Shown one piece after another: positions 47,883 to 57,021 of a stretch of 64,000 nucleotides of DNA. The notes under the pieces are model-generated. The model was not told the DNA's origin. It saw nothing but the letters and a program-made list of their open reading frames with translations, and ran no database searches. The DNA lies in NCBI GenBank assembly GCA_902588315.1, contig CACIOP010000007.1:1-64000 (forward strand), written 5' to 3'. Each line of letters starts with the position of its first letter. Position 1 is the stretch's first letter. The translations under genes and the position numbers were made by a program. The stretch is from an uncultured Pelagibacteraceae bacterium. GTDB lineage: Bacteria > Pseudomonadota > Alphaproteobacteria > Pelagibacterales > Pelagibacteraceae.

Positions 47883-48953
47883 ATGCATAAATTTTTAATT
47901 CGTTCTTTCGTCTCTTCTTTAGTTTTATTATTTACATTAACTGTAGCTGCAGTTGCCAAAGATGTTAAAGCAGCATTTGTTTATATTGGCCCAACTGGTG
48001 ACCATGGATGGACATATCAGCATGATGTAGGTAGAAAAGCTGTTGAAGCTGCCGGATTTAAAACAACTTACGTAGAAGGTGTTCCAGAAAGTGCTGATGC
48101 TGAGAGGGTTCTTAGACAATTAGCTAATTCTGGTCATGATGTTATCTTTACAACTAGTTTTGGATACATGAATCCAACTAACAAAGTTGCAAAAGAGTTT
48201 CCAAATGTAAAATTTGAACATGCTACTGGATACAAAAGAGAACATCCAAATGTTTCAACATACGCAGCTAGATTCTACGAAGGTAGAACTATCTTAGGGA
48301 CAATTGCTGGAACTATGACAAAATCAAATGTTATTGGTTATGTTGCATCTTTTCCAATTCCTGAAGTAATCAGAGGTATCAATTCATTTACTTTAGCAGC
48401 TCAAAAAGTTAACCCAAATATTAAAACTAAAATTGTTTGGGCTTTCACTTGGTATGATCCAGGTAAAGAAGCAGAGGCAGCAAAAGCTTTGATCGATCAA
48501 GGTGCTGATGTAATTGCTCAACATACAGATAGTACTGCTATTGTTCAAATGGCTGAAAAAGCTGGAGTATATGCATTTGGACAAGCAAGTGATATGGACA
48601 AGTTTGCTCCTAAAGCTGTATTGACTTCAGTTGAAAACAATTGGGGACCATATTACGTAGACAGAGTTAAAGCAGTTGCAAATGGTACATGGAGTCAAAA
48701 AGATACTTGGCATGGTATTGGAGATGGTATGGTTGTGATATCAGATTTAGATTCACAAATGCCAGCTGACCTAAGATCAAAAGTTAAAAAACTTCAAGCA
48801 GATTTAGCATCAGGTAAAGTTCATTCTTTCACTGGACCAATTTATGACCAGAAAGGTAATTTAATGGTAGCAGAAGGAAAAACTGCAGATGATGGAATGC
48901 TTGCAGGAATGATGACTTACGTTAAAGGTGTTGAAGGAGATATACCTAAGTAA
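47883..48953 (+). CDS. BMP family periplasmic binding protein
   Basis: A 356-residue solute-binding protein. The signal peptide is about 1-25 (cleavage near AVA|KD), without a lipobox Cys, so it is soluble in the periplasm. AAFVYIGPTGDHGWTYQHD, ATGYKR and NWGPYYVDRVKAV match the BMP/Med family, whose members bind nucleosides, purines or other compounds. Codon use looks more G/C rich than flanking genes, consistent with high expression. It ends before an intrinsic terminator. Purine binding is inferred from the catabolic cluster next to it. Confidence 0.92.
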   Translation: MHKFLIRSFVSSLVLLFTLTVAAVAKDVKAAFVYIGPTGDHGWTYQHDVGRKAVEAAGFKTTYVEGVPESADAERVLRQLANSGHDVIFTTSFGYMNPTNKVAKEFPNVKFEHATGYKREHPNVSTYAARFYEGRTILGTIAGTMTKSNVIGYVASFPIPEVIRGINSFTLAAQKVNPNIKTKIVWAFTWYDPGKEAEAAKALIDQGADVIAQHTDSTAIVQMAEKAGVYAFGQASDMDKFAPKAVLTSVENNWGPYYVDRVKAVANGTWSQKDTWHGIGDGMVVISDLDSQMPADLRSKVKKLQADLASGKVHSFTGPIYDQKGNLMVAEGKTADDGMLAGMMTYVKGVEGDIPK

Positions 48954-48976
48954 TCTGTTTCCAATTTAAAAAATTT

Positions 48977-49006
48977 AAAAGGCCGGTTTTTTGACTGGCC
49001 TTTTTT
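48977..49006 (+). terminator. Intrinsic terminator after the BMP binding protein
   Basis: AAAAGGCCGGT and ACTGGCCTTTTTT form a GC-rich stem with one G-T pair, followed by a run of six T. It separates the plus-strand importer operon from the convergent phosphoribosyltransferase. Confidence 0.88.
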
Positions 49007-49529
49007 ATATCTGATGTTTTTTTTTGATTTCTTCAATCCTTAATTCTTCATAAATTTCGAAGGGCTGCACTATCCAAGGATTATCAGGAAGTCTATTTGC
49101 ACAGAAATCTGGCTCAAATGTTGATTTCTTTTTTTTAAACAATGTTGCAGTTTTGATATCTTCTATTTTATCCTTAATGGGTTCGTATTTTCTTAACCAA
49201 TCTATACTTTTGTTAAAAGTAATTCCTGTGTCAGATAAATCATCACATAAAAGTATTTTTCCACCCATATTAGGTGCTATCGAACTCATTTCTCTTGAAA
49301 ACACAATGTCACCCTGTTCATCCTCTACTCCCTTACCACTGTAAGATTCAACTGCAAGATACGCACATTTTAATTTAAAAATTCTACTTAGAACATCTAT
49401 CATCGGCGCTGCTCCACGCATGATGCCAACTAGTATTGTTGGTTTATATCCGCTCTCATCAATTTGGATTGCTAGTTTCTCAACAGTTTTGTTGTACTCG
49501 TCCCAGCTGACAATCATTTTTTCAGTCAT
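49005..49529 (-). CDS. Purine phosphoribosyltransferase (Gpt/Hpt-like)
   Basis: A 174-residue type I PRTase. The PRPP motif is KILLCDDLSDTGITF, and ILVGIMRGAAPMIDVLSR is the N-terminal loop. The last part, DNPWIVQPFEIYEELR, contains the P-W-I/V-x-x-P-x-E pattern of xanthine/guanine PRTases. It would convert guanine, xanthine or hypoxanthine to nucleotides, giving salvage as an alternative to the catabolic genes next door. It is last in a minus-strand set with puuD, guanine deaminase and xdh. Confidence 0.85.
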   Translation of the reverse strand: MTEKMIVSWDEYNKTVEKLAIQIDESGYKPTILVGIMRGAAPMIDVLSRIFKLKCAYLAVESYSGKGVEDEQGDIVFSREMSSIAPNMGGKILLCDDLSDTGITFNKSIDWLRKYEPIKDKIEDIKTATLFKKKKSTFEPDFCANRLPDNPWIVQPFEIYEELRIEEIKKKHQI

Positions 49530-49545
49530 AGTTTTTTATATCTGT

Positions 49546-50454
49546 TTATTTAAATAATAAAACTAAAACTGCAAGAACGATAAGTGCTATTATTGAGGAA
49601 ATTAAAATATACAACCTATGAATGTTTCTTCCTCTTAAATTAAAATAATGCCTTGCTACACCGGAGATAACAGCAATTGCACATAATATTAACCAATTAT
49701 ATTGGTGATAAACTAAAAAGCTTGAATGCCCAGAAAGCATTATAAACAAAACTAAAAAAGTTGAATAATTATTGTGAATTGATCGTTGTTTAGCTGCTAA
49801 AGATAAGCTCATATCAAATTTTTCACCTCTTTCGCTGCTACTGATTATGTTCATTTGATTAGGGATAATTACCGTGAAAACATTACCAAACATATTGGAT
49901 CCAATGATTAATCCAACACTTAAAATTGCAAATTTTGGTCCAAATAATTTTGTAAGTCCAAATGATACAATTGCTAGTAAAATTATTCCTGTGGATATAA
50001 ATAAAATATTATTCTCAATTAATTTTGATTTACATAAAAGATCGTAAACAAACCAAGAAATAATCAACGATAAAAGTGAGATAATAATTGCATAACTAGG
50101 GGGTATTAACAGAACACGCTTATCAACCATTAATACACCAGCGTTATAATAGTAAATTACAACTAAAAGCAACATTCCAGTTACAAAAGTTAAGTAACTT
50201 TGCCACTTAAAGATTACTAATCTATTTAAGTAATCCTGAGGTGGAGATGTTTTTAACCTCGAAAGTTTGTAAAAAAAGCCTGAATGCATCAGATATCCTT
50301 CACCATCGATATCATCACTTGTTATATTTTTATTTAAATTATTATCTAAGTAATTAAATAAAAAACTATTACCTACCCATAATATTGCAAATAATACATG
50401 GCCCCATCTTAAAATAACTTCTAACCATTTTATTGTATAAGGTAAAAATTCCAT
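49546..50454 (-). CDS. puuD: Urate hydroxylase PuuD, membrane domain only
   Basis: Integral membrane protein of the PuuD (urate oxidase N-terminal) family, oxidising urate to 5-hydroxyisourate. LEVILRWGHVLFAILWVGNSFLFNYLD and AKQRSIHNNYSTFLVLFIMLSGHS carry conserved His residues. I use the ATG at 50454 (TGATG with the deaminase stop) rather than the TTG at 50457. It is 302 residues with about eight helices, whereas described PuuD proteins carry an extra C-terminal cytochrome c domain, absent here. A separate small cytochrome c gene at 57.9 kb may replace it. Confidence 0.85.
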   Translation of the reverse strand: MEFLPYTIKWLEVILRWGHVLFAILWVGNSFLFNYLDNNLNKNITSDDIDGEGYLMHSGFFYKLSRLKTSPPQDYLNRLVIFKWQSYLTFVTGMLLLVVIYYYNAGVLMVDKRVLLIPPSYAIIISLLSLIISWFVYDLLCKSKLIENNILFISTGIILLAIVSFGLTKLFGPKFAILSVGLIIGSNMFGNVFTVIIPNQMNIISSSERGEKFDMSLSLAAKQRSIHNNYSTFLVLFIMLSGHSSFLVYHQYNWLILCAIAVISGVARHYFNLRGRNIHRLYILISSIIALIVLAVLVLLFK

Positions 50455-50924
50455 CAATATTTAATTTTATCTACTTTTTTATCCCAAGTTTCAAATGCTT
50501 TTAAAGCTTCATCTCTGAGCATTTGTACCATTTTAATTTTCCTGTCATCAATTTTTTTTGGAATTTCTGTATAAATAAACGAGTCATCGAAATCTATGTT
50601 TTTTGCATCTTCTCTAGTGTTTGCATAATATATTTTATCTAATCTTGACCAATAAATTGCTGAAAGACACATCGGGCAAGGTTCACAAGATGTGTAAATC
50701 TCACATCCAGAAAGATCGAAAGTATTTAAATTTTGACAGGCTTCTCGAATTGCTACTATTTCTCCATGAGCAGTTGGATCATTTGAAGAAGTAACTTTAT
50801 TAGAACCCTCTGCAATAATCTTATCATTCTTAACTATAACGGTTCCAAAGGGACCTCCAATAGTATTCGCACTATTAATTGATAACTCAATGGCTCTTGC
50901 CATAAATTTTTTTTTATCTTCCAT
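50454..50924 (-). CDS. guaD: Guanine deaminase
   Basis: A 156-residue deaminase of the cytidine-deaminase fold, converting guanine to xanthine. Motifs: PTAHGEIVAIREA and SCEPCPMCLSAIYWSRLDKIYYANTREDA, the latter typical of the B. subtilis-type guanine deaminase. It overlaps xdhB by 11 bp and puuD by one base, exactly in the order guanine, xanthine, urate. A tRNA adenosine deaminase is excluded by the C-terminal pattern and the neighbours, though not formally. Confidence 0.88.
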   Translation of the reverse strand: MEDKKKFMARAIELSINSANTIGGPFGTVIVKNDKIIAEGSNKVTSSNDPTAHGEIVAIREACQNLNTFDLSGCEIYTSCEPCPMCLSAIYWSRLDKIYYANTREDAKNIDFDDSFIYTEIPKKIDDRKIKMVQMLRDEALKAFETWDKKVDKIKY

Positions 50925-53217
50925 TTAAATTTTTAATTTTGTTGATACTCATTAAAATTCTTTCAGGTGTTGCCGGTGCATTAAGTTCTGGTGCAAACTG
51001 GTAATTTCCAATTGAAGCAACTGCGTCTTTAATTGCATAAAAAACACTCATAGCTAGCATCAAAGGGGGCTCACCAGTTGTTTTTGCTTTATTAACAACT
51101 TTTTCTTTATTTAATCCCTCTTTAAAAATTTCTACATTAAATTTTTTTGGAATATCACTTACTGCAGGTATTTTGTAAGTCGATGGAGAAAAAGTTGTAA
51201 TCTGACCATCTGACTTCCACTTTAATTCCTCTATTGTCAGCCATCCCTGTCCTTGCACAAAACCACCCTCAATCTGACCTAGTTCTAGTGCTGGATTTAT
51301 TGGTTTGCCGGCATCGTGTAAGATATCCACTCTTTCCAGTATATTTTCACCCGTTAATGTATCTACAGTTACTTCCGAAACAGCTGCCCCATAACAAAAG
51401 TAATAAAAAGGTCTTCCTCTAAATTTTTTTTTATCAAAATTAATTTTTGGTGTTGAATAGAAGCCTGATGATGAAAGAGATATTCTATTTAAATATGCCT
51501 CTTGAATTATACTTTTAAATTCAAATTGTCTGTTTCCAAATATTATATATTGATCTTTATATACTGCCTCTTGATTGTAGATCTTATATTTTTTTTTAAT
51601 AAATTTTTCTAAATTTAATTTAATTTTTGCTACTGCATTTAGAGCTGCTGCTCCATTAAGGTCTGTAGTGGACGAAGCGGCGCTAGCTGAAGTATTTGGA
51701 ACCTTGGCTGTATTTGTTGATGAGATATGAACTAAATTATATGGTAACCCTAAAGAATTTGCCACTAACTGAGCAATCTTTGTGTGAGTCCCCTGACCCA
51801 TTTCAATTCCTCCATGATTCAAATGAACACTTCCATCTGTGTAAATATGAACTAAGGCTCCAGCTTGATTTAAATGAATTGTAGTAAATGAAATACCAAA
51901 TTTTAAAGGTGTAATAGCTATACCCTTCTTTTTAAATTTATTTTTTTCATTAAATTTTCTTATATCCAAATATCTTTTCTTATAATTAGATTTATTTTCT
52001 AATTTTTTAAATATTTCATTAATAACATTATCTTCAACTATCATTCCATAATGAGTAACATTCCTTTTATCTTTTTGATAAAAATTTTTCTTTCTGACTT
52101 CTATAGGATCTTTTTTTAAGTACCTTGCGATATTATCTATAATATTCTCTATAGCCATCATCCCTTGATTTCCACCGAAGCCTCTAAATGCAGTTGATGT
52201 TGGAATATTTGTTTTACATAAATTATTTGTTACCTCGATATCTGAAATATAATATGCATTGTCCACATGAAGCAAAGCTCTCTCGTTTATTGCAGCTGAT
52301 AAATCGGGTGACATTCCACAATTTGAGGATAAGTTTATTTTTAATCCTTCAATAATTCCCTCATCATTAAAACCAACTTCATATTCAGATAAAAATTCAT
52401 GTCTTTTACCAGTCAATATTATATCATCATCTCTATCTAATCTTAGTTTGACTGGCTGTCCTGATTTTTTTGCCAACAACGCACAAATACACGCTGTCAT
52501 GAAATTTGTTTCTTTTCCCCCAAACCCACCTCCAATTCTTCTAACTTCTACATTTATTGAATTACTTTTTTGATTAAACATTTTTGCAATTAATTGTTGA
52601 GTTTCTGATGGATGTTGTGTTGAACTATAAACTAAAAAATTATCATCTTCCTTAGGAACAACAAAAGCTGCCTGGCCTTCTAAATAGAAGTGCTCTTGGC
52701 TTCCAGTTGTAAAATTTCCTTTTAATTTATTTTTTGAATTTTTTATTTTTTTAGAAGGATTGCCTTTTTTAACTTTTCTAGGTTTAAATAAGAATTGCTT
52801 CTTATTTAAAGCTTCTTTTATTGTAATAATTGGTTTTAAATCTTTATAGGTAACTTTAGCTTTTAATACTGCCTTTCTAGCAAGTTCTGTAGTTGTAGCA
52901 GCTACAGCAAATAATGGCTGACCAAAAAACTCTACTTTTTTTTCTGGAAAGATTGGATCACCTTCAAAAACAGGACCTACGTCATTCCTACCAGGGATGT
53001 CTCTTTCAGTAACTACCGATATAACTCCTTCACTTTTTTTTACTTCAGTGAGGTCTATTTTTTTGATTATTGCATGAGCTTTTTCACTTAAACCAATAGC
53101 ACCATAAATTGTGTTTTTTGGCTCATTAATATCATCGGTATACTCTGCATATCCACTCACATGTTTATACGCACTATCATGTGGTCTTATTTCCTCAATA
53201 TAGTTCTCTTTGCTCAT
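50914..53217 (-). CDS. xdhB: Xanthine dehydrogenase, molybdopterin-binding subunit
   Basis: A 767-residue large subunit that binds the molybdenum cofactor and oxidises hypoxanthine/xanthine to urate. Family segments: VRRIGGGFGGKE, STAFRGFGGNQG (with the substrate-orienting Arg), HLNHGGIEMGQGTHTKIAQ (with the conserved Glu), and TTGEPPLMLAMS with the catalytic Glu. Full length for a two-subunit enzyme. It starts one base after xdhA stops. No XdhC-type cofactor insertion chaperone gene is seen in the window. Confidence 0.94.
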   Translation of the reverse strand: MSKENYIEEIRPHDSAYKHVSGYAEYTDDINEPKNTIYGAIGLSEKAHAIIKKIDLTEVKKSEGVISVVTERDIPGRNDVGPVFEGDPIFPEKKVEFFGQPLFAVAATTTELARKAVLKAKVTYKDLKPIITIKEALNKKQFLFKPRKVKKGNPSKKIKNSKNKLKGNFTTGSQEHFYLEGQAAFVVPKEDDNFLVYSSTQHPSETQQLIAKMFNQKSNSINVEVRRIGGGFGGKETNFMTACICALLAKKSGQPVKLRLDRDDDIILTGKRHEFLSEYEVGFNDEGIIEGLKINLSSNCGMSPDLSAAINERALLHVDNAYYISDIEVTNNLCKTNIPTSTAFRGFGGNQGMMAIENIIDNIARYLKKDPIEVRKKNFYQKDKRNVTHYGMIVEDNVINEIFKKLENKSNYKKRYLDIRKFNEKNKFKKKGIAITPLKFGISFTTIHLNQAGALVHIYTDGSVHLNHGGIEMGQGTHTKIAQLVANSLGLPYNLVHISSTNTAKVPNTSASAASSTTDLNGAAALNAVAKIKLNLEKFIKKKYKIYNQEAVYKDQYIIFGNRQFEFKSIIQEAYLNRISLSSSGFYSTPKINFDKKKFRGRPFYYFCYGAAVSEVTVDTLTGENILERVDILHDAGKPINPALELGQIEGGFVQGQGWLTIEELKWKSDGQITTFSPSTYKIPAVSDIPKKFNVEIFKEGLNKEKVVNKAKTTGEPPLMLAMSVFYAIKDAVASIGNYQFAPELNAPATPERILMSINKIKNLNGR

Positions 53218-54654
53218 TTAATTTACTCTTGATAACTTATTAGAATTTATTTCTACAAAACATTTCATCAATAAATTTTTTGCTATCTCTAGTCTGTATT
53301 CTTTACTAGCTCTCATGTCTCCAATAGGACTTAAATCTTTTTCTAAATATTTTTTTGCTTGATCAAAAGTATTGATGGTAAGAGGCTTATTTTTAAGAAT
53401 TTTTTCACATGCTTTAGCTCTTTTTGGCACAGCAGCCATACCTCCATATGCAATATAAACCTCCTTAATTTTATTATTATTAATCTCAAAATTAAAAGAT
53501 CCACAAACAGATGAAATATCATCATCAAATCTTTTTGAGATCTTAAATGCCTTAAAAATATTTTTCTTAAATAATGGTATTTTAATTGAGTGTATAAATT
53601 CATTGTTTTTTAATTTAGTTTTTCTGTAATCAATAAAAAAATGATTTAAAGGTAATACTTTTCTTTTATTAAAACTTTCAATTAAAACCTCTGCATTTAA
53701 AGATAATAGAATTGGCAGTGTATCACCAATTGGAGATGCAGTTGCAATATTGCCACCTATAGTTCCAACATTTCGAATTTGAACAGATCCATATCTTTTT
53801 AGAACCGAATAAAAATCTGGATAATATTTTTTAATTTCTTTTTCAAATTTTATTAAAGGTGTAGCAGAACCAACTTCTAAATAATTTTTACTTACTTTTA
53901 TAAAATCTAAATCATTAATTTCTTTTAAATCAATTATAAAAGGAATTTCTTTTCTTTCTTTTGTAACTTTTAAAGACAAGTCAGTTCCACCAGCAAGAAA
54001 ACTAAAGTTAGAATGTTTTTTAATTATACCTTTTAAATCTTTAATATTTTTTGGTGAAAAATAAATTTTATCATCTTTTTTAATATAAACATTTTTCGGT
54101 TTAATTTTTTTTAATTGCTGAATAACTCTATTTTTATTTTTAGAAAATTGATCATTCTTGTTTATCTTATTTAAACTTTTGGCAGCATCAATTATAGGTC
54201 TATAACCAGTACAACGACATAAATTACCTGATATAGAATCTGTTATTAATTCATTATTGAGACTTTTATTATTTTTAAACATTGAAAATAAAGACATGAC
54301 AAATCCTGGCGTACAAAAACCACATTGTGAACCATGAAATTTTACCATCGCATCTTGCACTGGGTGAAGTTTTCCATTTTCAGAAACTAAATCCTCAACA
54401 ATTATAAGTTGCTTGCCATTCAATGAGGGGACAAATGAAATGCAAGAATTAATTGCTTTATATACAATTTTATTATCGGCTAATTCACCCAAAACAACTG
54501 TACATGCACCACAACCACCCTCCGAACATCCTTCTTTAGTTCCGGTCTTTTTTAATTCAGTTCTAATATAATTAAGCAACGTTTGATTTGGATCGGGATT
54601 TTTGATTACTATAAGCTTGTCATTTAATAGAAATTTAACAGAACTCGATATCAC
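53218..54654 (-). CDS. xdhA: Xanthine dehydrogenase, Fe-S/FAD subunit
   Basis: A 478-residue small subunit. Two [2Fe-2S] domains are seen (CSEGGCGACTVV near the N-terminus; CGFCTPGF and CRCTGYRP), followed by the FAD domain (FLAGGTDL, GTIGGNIATASPIGD). It hands electrons from the molybdenum site to NAD+. The start is GTG, immediately after the uraH stop, with AGAGGT a few bases upstream; no nearer ATG fits. Part of the uraH-xdhA-xdhB-guaD-puuD-PRT run on the minus strand. Confidence 0.94.
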   Translation of the reverse strand: MISSSVKFLLNDKLIVIKNPDPNQTLLNYIRTELKKTGTKEGCSEGGCGACTVVLGELADNKIVYKAINSCISFVPSLNGKQLIIVEDLVSENGKLHPVQDAMVKFHGSQCGFCTPGFVMSLFSMFKNNKSLNNELITDSISGNLCRCTGYRPIIDAAKSLNKINKNDQFSKNKNRVIQQLKKIKPKNVYIKKDDKIYFSPKNIKDLKGIIKKHSNFSFLAGGTDLSLKVTKERKEIPFIIDLKEINDLDFIKVSKNYLEVGSATPLIKFEKEIKKYYPDFYSVLKRYGSVQIRNVGTIGGNIATASPIGDTLPILLSLNAEVLIESFNKRKVLPLNHFFIDYRKTKLKNNEFIHSIKIPLFKKNIFKAFKISKRFDDDISSVCGSFNFEINNNKIKEVYIAYGGMAAVPKRAKACEKILKNKPLTINTFDQAKKYLEKDLSPIGDMRASKEYRLEIAKNLLMKCFVEINSNKLSRVN

Positions 54655-55005
54655 TTAACTACCTCTATAAGTAGAATAACTCCAAGGTGAAACAAGTAAA
54701 GGAACATGGTAATGCTGTGAGGGATCTGAAATACCAAATCTTATAACAACATCATCCAAAAATGGTACATCGCTAGCTGAAGATGTATTTTTAAAATAAT
54801 CACCAATATGAAAAATTAATTCATATTTACCTTTAATAAAAACATCTCCCTCTGCTAATGGTGAATTAGCTCTACCATCGTCATTGAGTTTTGTTGACGT
54901 TAATTTTTTTCGTTCTGAATTATTAATATAAAACAACTCAACCAAGATACCTTTGCCAGGTTTACCAGAATACACATCTAAAACATGAGTTGTGAGCTTT
55001 GTCAT
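54655..55005 (-). CDS. uraH: 5-hydroxyisourate hydrolase (transthyretin-like)
   Basis: A 116-residue transthyretin-fold enzyme that opens 5-hydroxyisourate to OHCU. TTHVLDVYSGKPGKGI, RANSPLAEG, HYHVPLLVSPWSYSTYRGS contain the catalytic His/Arg residues and the C-terminal YRGS tetrapeptide diagnostic of the enzyme. First gene of the minus-strand purine run and divergent from uraD by 47 bp, so both directions appear to share a very short control region. Confidence 0.96.
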   Translation of the reverse strand: MTKLTTHVLDVYSGKPGKGILVELFYINNSERKKLTSTKLNDDGRANSPLAEGDVFIKGKYELIFHIGDYFKNTSSASDVPFLDDVVIRFGISDPSQHYHVPLLVSPWSYSTYRGS

Positions 55006-55052
55006 AAAATTATAGTATCATTTAATTTCAAACTTAAATTTTTAAAAGTTAT

Positions 55053-55550
55053 ATGAGAACAATAGATAACATTAACGATCTTAACAAGTCTGATTTTTTG
55101 TCTATATTTGGCAATGTTTTTGAAAAAACTGAGTCAGTTGCTATCGAAGCTTTTGAGTTAAAACCATTTAAAAACTTTGAAGATATTGTGTTTAAAATGA
55201 TTGATATTTATGAAAATTACGAAAAGAATAAAATTTTAGAGATTTTAAATGCTCATCCTGAGCTTGCTGTAGCAAAGAAAATGACCTCTGAATCTATATC
55301 AGAACAGGCCTCTGCAAAATTAAACCAATGTTCTAATGATGAATATGAAGAATTTAAAAAATTAAATTCAGAATATAAAAAGAAGTTTAATTTTCCTTTT
55401 ATAATTGCCGTAAAAGGCAAAGATAAAAATGAAATTTTGAATAATTTTAGACAAAGAATACAAAGTGATGTAGAAAGTGAATTCCTTGAAGCAAAAAAAC
55501 AAGTAAAAAAAATTGCAACATTTCGTTTGAATGAAATAAATAAAAAATGA
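55053..55550 (+). CDS. uraD: OHCU decarboxylase
   Basis: A 165-residue all-helical enzyme converting 2-oxo-4-hydroxy-4-carboxy-5-ureidoimidazoline to (S)-allantoin. The conserved ILNAHPELA carries the catalytic His, followed by SISEQASA and FPFIIAVKGKDKNEIL. First of four coupled plus-strand genes; its TGA overlaps the ATG of allantoicase by 4 bp. Confidence 0.94.
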   Translation: MRTIDNINDLNKSDFLSIFGNVFEKTESVAIEAFELKPFKNFEDIVFKMIDIYENYEKNKILEILNAHPELAVAKKMTSESISEQASAKLNQCSNDEYEEFKKLNSEYKKKFNFPFIIAVKGKDKNEILNNFRQRIQSDVESEFLEAKKQVKKIATFRLNEINKK

Positions 55551-56533
55551 AAAAATTTATAAGTGCAAAAATGATTAACTTAGCAGATCCAAGAATTGGA
55601 ACTAAAGTTATATTTAAGACTGACGATTTTTTTGCAGCTGCTCATAGAATATTAAACATCGAAAATCCAGTTTTTAAAGATGGACTATTTGACAAACATG
55701 GTAAATGGATGGATGGATGGGAAACAAGGAGAAGAAGATCAAAAGGTTTTGATTATTTAATTTTAAAACTTGGTAAACCTGGAAAGATATTCGATATCGA
55801 CATTGACACAACGCATTTCAATGGAAATCAGCCCACACATGCTTCGTTGGAGGGTTGCTTTAGTAAAACAATGCCTAATAAGAAAACAAAATGGATTTCT
55901 TTACTGAGCAAGAAAAAACTTGGGCCAAACCGAAACCATAACTTCAAATCAAACAACAAATCTGTTTTTAATTATATAAGACTAAACATTTTTCCAGATG
56001 GTGGAGTTGCTAGACTAAGGCTTTATGGAAAAATTGAAATGGAGAAAAACTTTTTAAATAACAAAACTATCAACCTTACATCTGTTTTAAATGGCGCTTC
56101 AATTATTGGTTGTAATAATGAACATTTCGGCAGGGCTGAAAATATAATAGCACCTGGTAAAGGAAAAAATATGGGAGATGGTTGGGAAACAAGAAGAAGT
56201 AGAGGAAAAAACTTTGATTGGCTTATAATAAAATTTGGAAAACCAGGATTAATAAAAAAACTAGAGATAGATACCCATCATTTTAAAGGAAACTATCCCG
56301 ATAGTTGCTCAATTCAAACTGCAAGCATTTCAAAAGATCTGCCCAATAAATCAATTGTCAATAATTCAAAAAATTGGAAGTTTATTTTAAATAAGTCAAA
56401 ACTATCAGCTCACAAAAAACATATTTTTAAAAAATTCTTAATTAAAAGAAGTAAGGAAAATTATCTTAGAATAAATATCTACCCAGACGGTGGAATTTCA
56501 AGAATAAGGGCATTCGGAAATTTTGTGAGATGA
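55547..56533 (+). CDS. alc: Allantoicase
   Basis: A 328-residue enzyme that hydrolyses allantoate to ureidoglycolate and urea. It is an obvious tandem duplication of a jelly-roll domain: MDGWETRRRRSKGFDYLIL in the first half and MGDGWETRRSRGKNFDWLI in the second, each followed by a LGKPG/FGKPG turn and by IDTxHFxGN. This two-repeat layout is normal for allantoicase. ATGA overlaps on both sides couple it to uraD and allA. Confidence 0.94.
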   Translation: MKKFISAKMINLADPRIGTKVIFKTDDFFAAAHRILNIENPVFKDGLFDKHGKWMDGWETRRRRSKGFDYLILKLGKPGKIFDIDIDTTHFNGNQPTHASLEGCFSKTMPNKKTKWISLLSKKKLGPNRNHNFKSNNKSVFNYIRLNIFPDGGVARLRLYGKIEMEKNFLNNKTINLTSVLNGASIIGCNNEHFGRAENIIAPGKGKNMGDGWETRRSRGKNFDWLIIKFGKPGLIKKLEIDTHHFKGNYPDSCSIQTASISKDLPNKSIVNNSKNWKFILNKSKLSAHKKHIFKKFLIKRSKENYLRINIYPDGGISRIRAFGNFVR

Positions 56534-57021
56534 AAATAATAAAAGCAAAAAAAATTACTAAAAAAAATTTTTCTAAATTTGGTCAATTAATAGATACGTC
56601 AAAAAAAAATCCTATAAATATTAATGATGGGTATGCAAAAAGATTTGATAATTTGATAAAAGTAGATGCATCTAAAAATAAAGGGAAAGCAATTGTTAGT
56701 ATTTTTAAAGCAAAAAAAAGAAGGTTTCCGGTGAAAATTGATATGATGGAAAAACATCCTTTAGGAAGCCAAGCCTTTATACCAATGGAAGATACAAAAT
56801 TTTTAGTATTTGTAGCACCAAAAGGAGATAAACCAGATGTAAATAAAATCCAATCCTTTTTAGTCCCAAAACAAACTGGGGTTAATTACAATGCTGGTAT
56901 TTGGCACTTTCCGTTGATTTCTATTAAAAATATGAATTTTCTAATTGTTGATAGAAAAGGAAAAGGAAACAATCTTGTTATTTATAAATTTAAAAAAGAT
57001 AAAATTTTTTTGAAAAAATGA
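56530..57021 (+). CDS. allA: Ureidoglycolate lyase
   Basis: A 163-residue cupin that splits ureidoglycolate to glyoxylate and urea. MMEKHPLGSQAFIPM, VFVAPKGDKPD and NYNAGIWHFPLISI match the family. The glyoxylate could feed central metabolism; no urease gene is in the window, so the fate of the urea is unknown. Four-base overlap with allantoicase and with puuE. Confidence 0.92.
   Translation: MKIIKAKKITKKNFSKFGQLIDTSKKNPININDGYAKRFDNLIKVDASKNKGKAIVSIFKAKKRRFPVKIDMMEKHPLGSQAFIPMEDTKFLVFVAPKGDKPDVNKIQSFLVPKQTGVNYNAGIWHFPLISIKNMNFLIVDRKGKGNNLVIYKFKKDKIFLKK

Noticed and set aside
55006-55020. TATAAT on the minus strand just before uraH
   Set aside because: It ends three bases before the ATG, too near for a working -10 box of that start codon; likely chance in AT-rich DNA.
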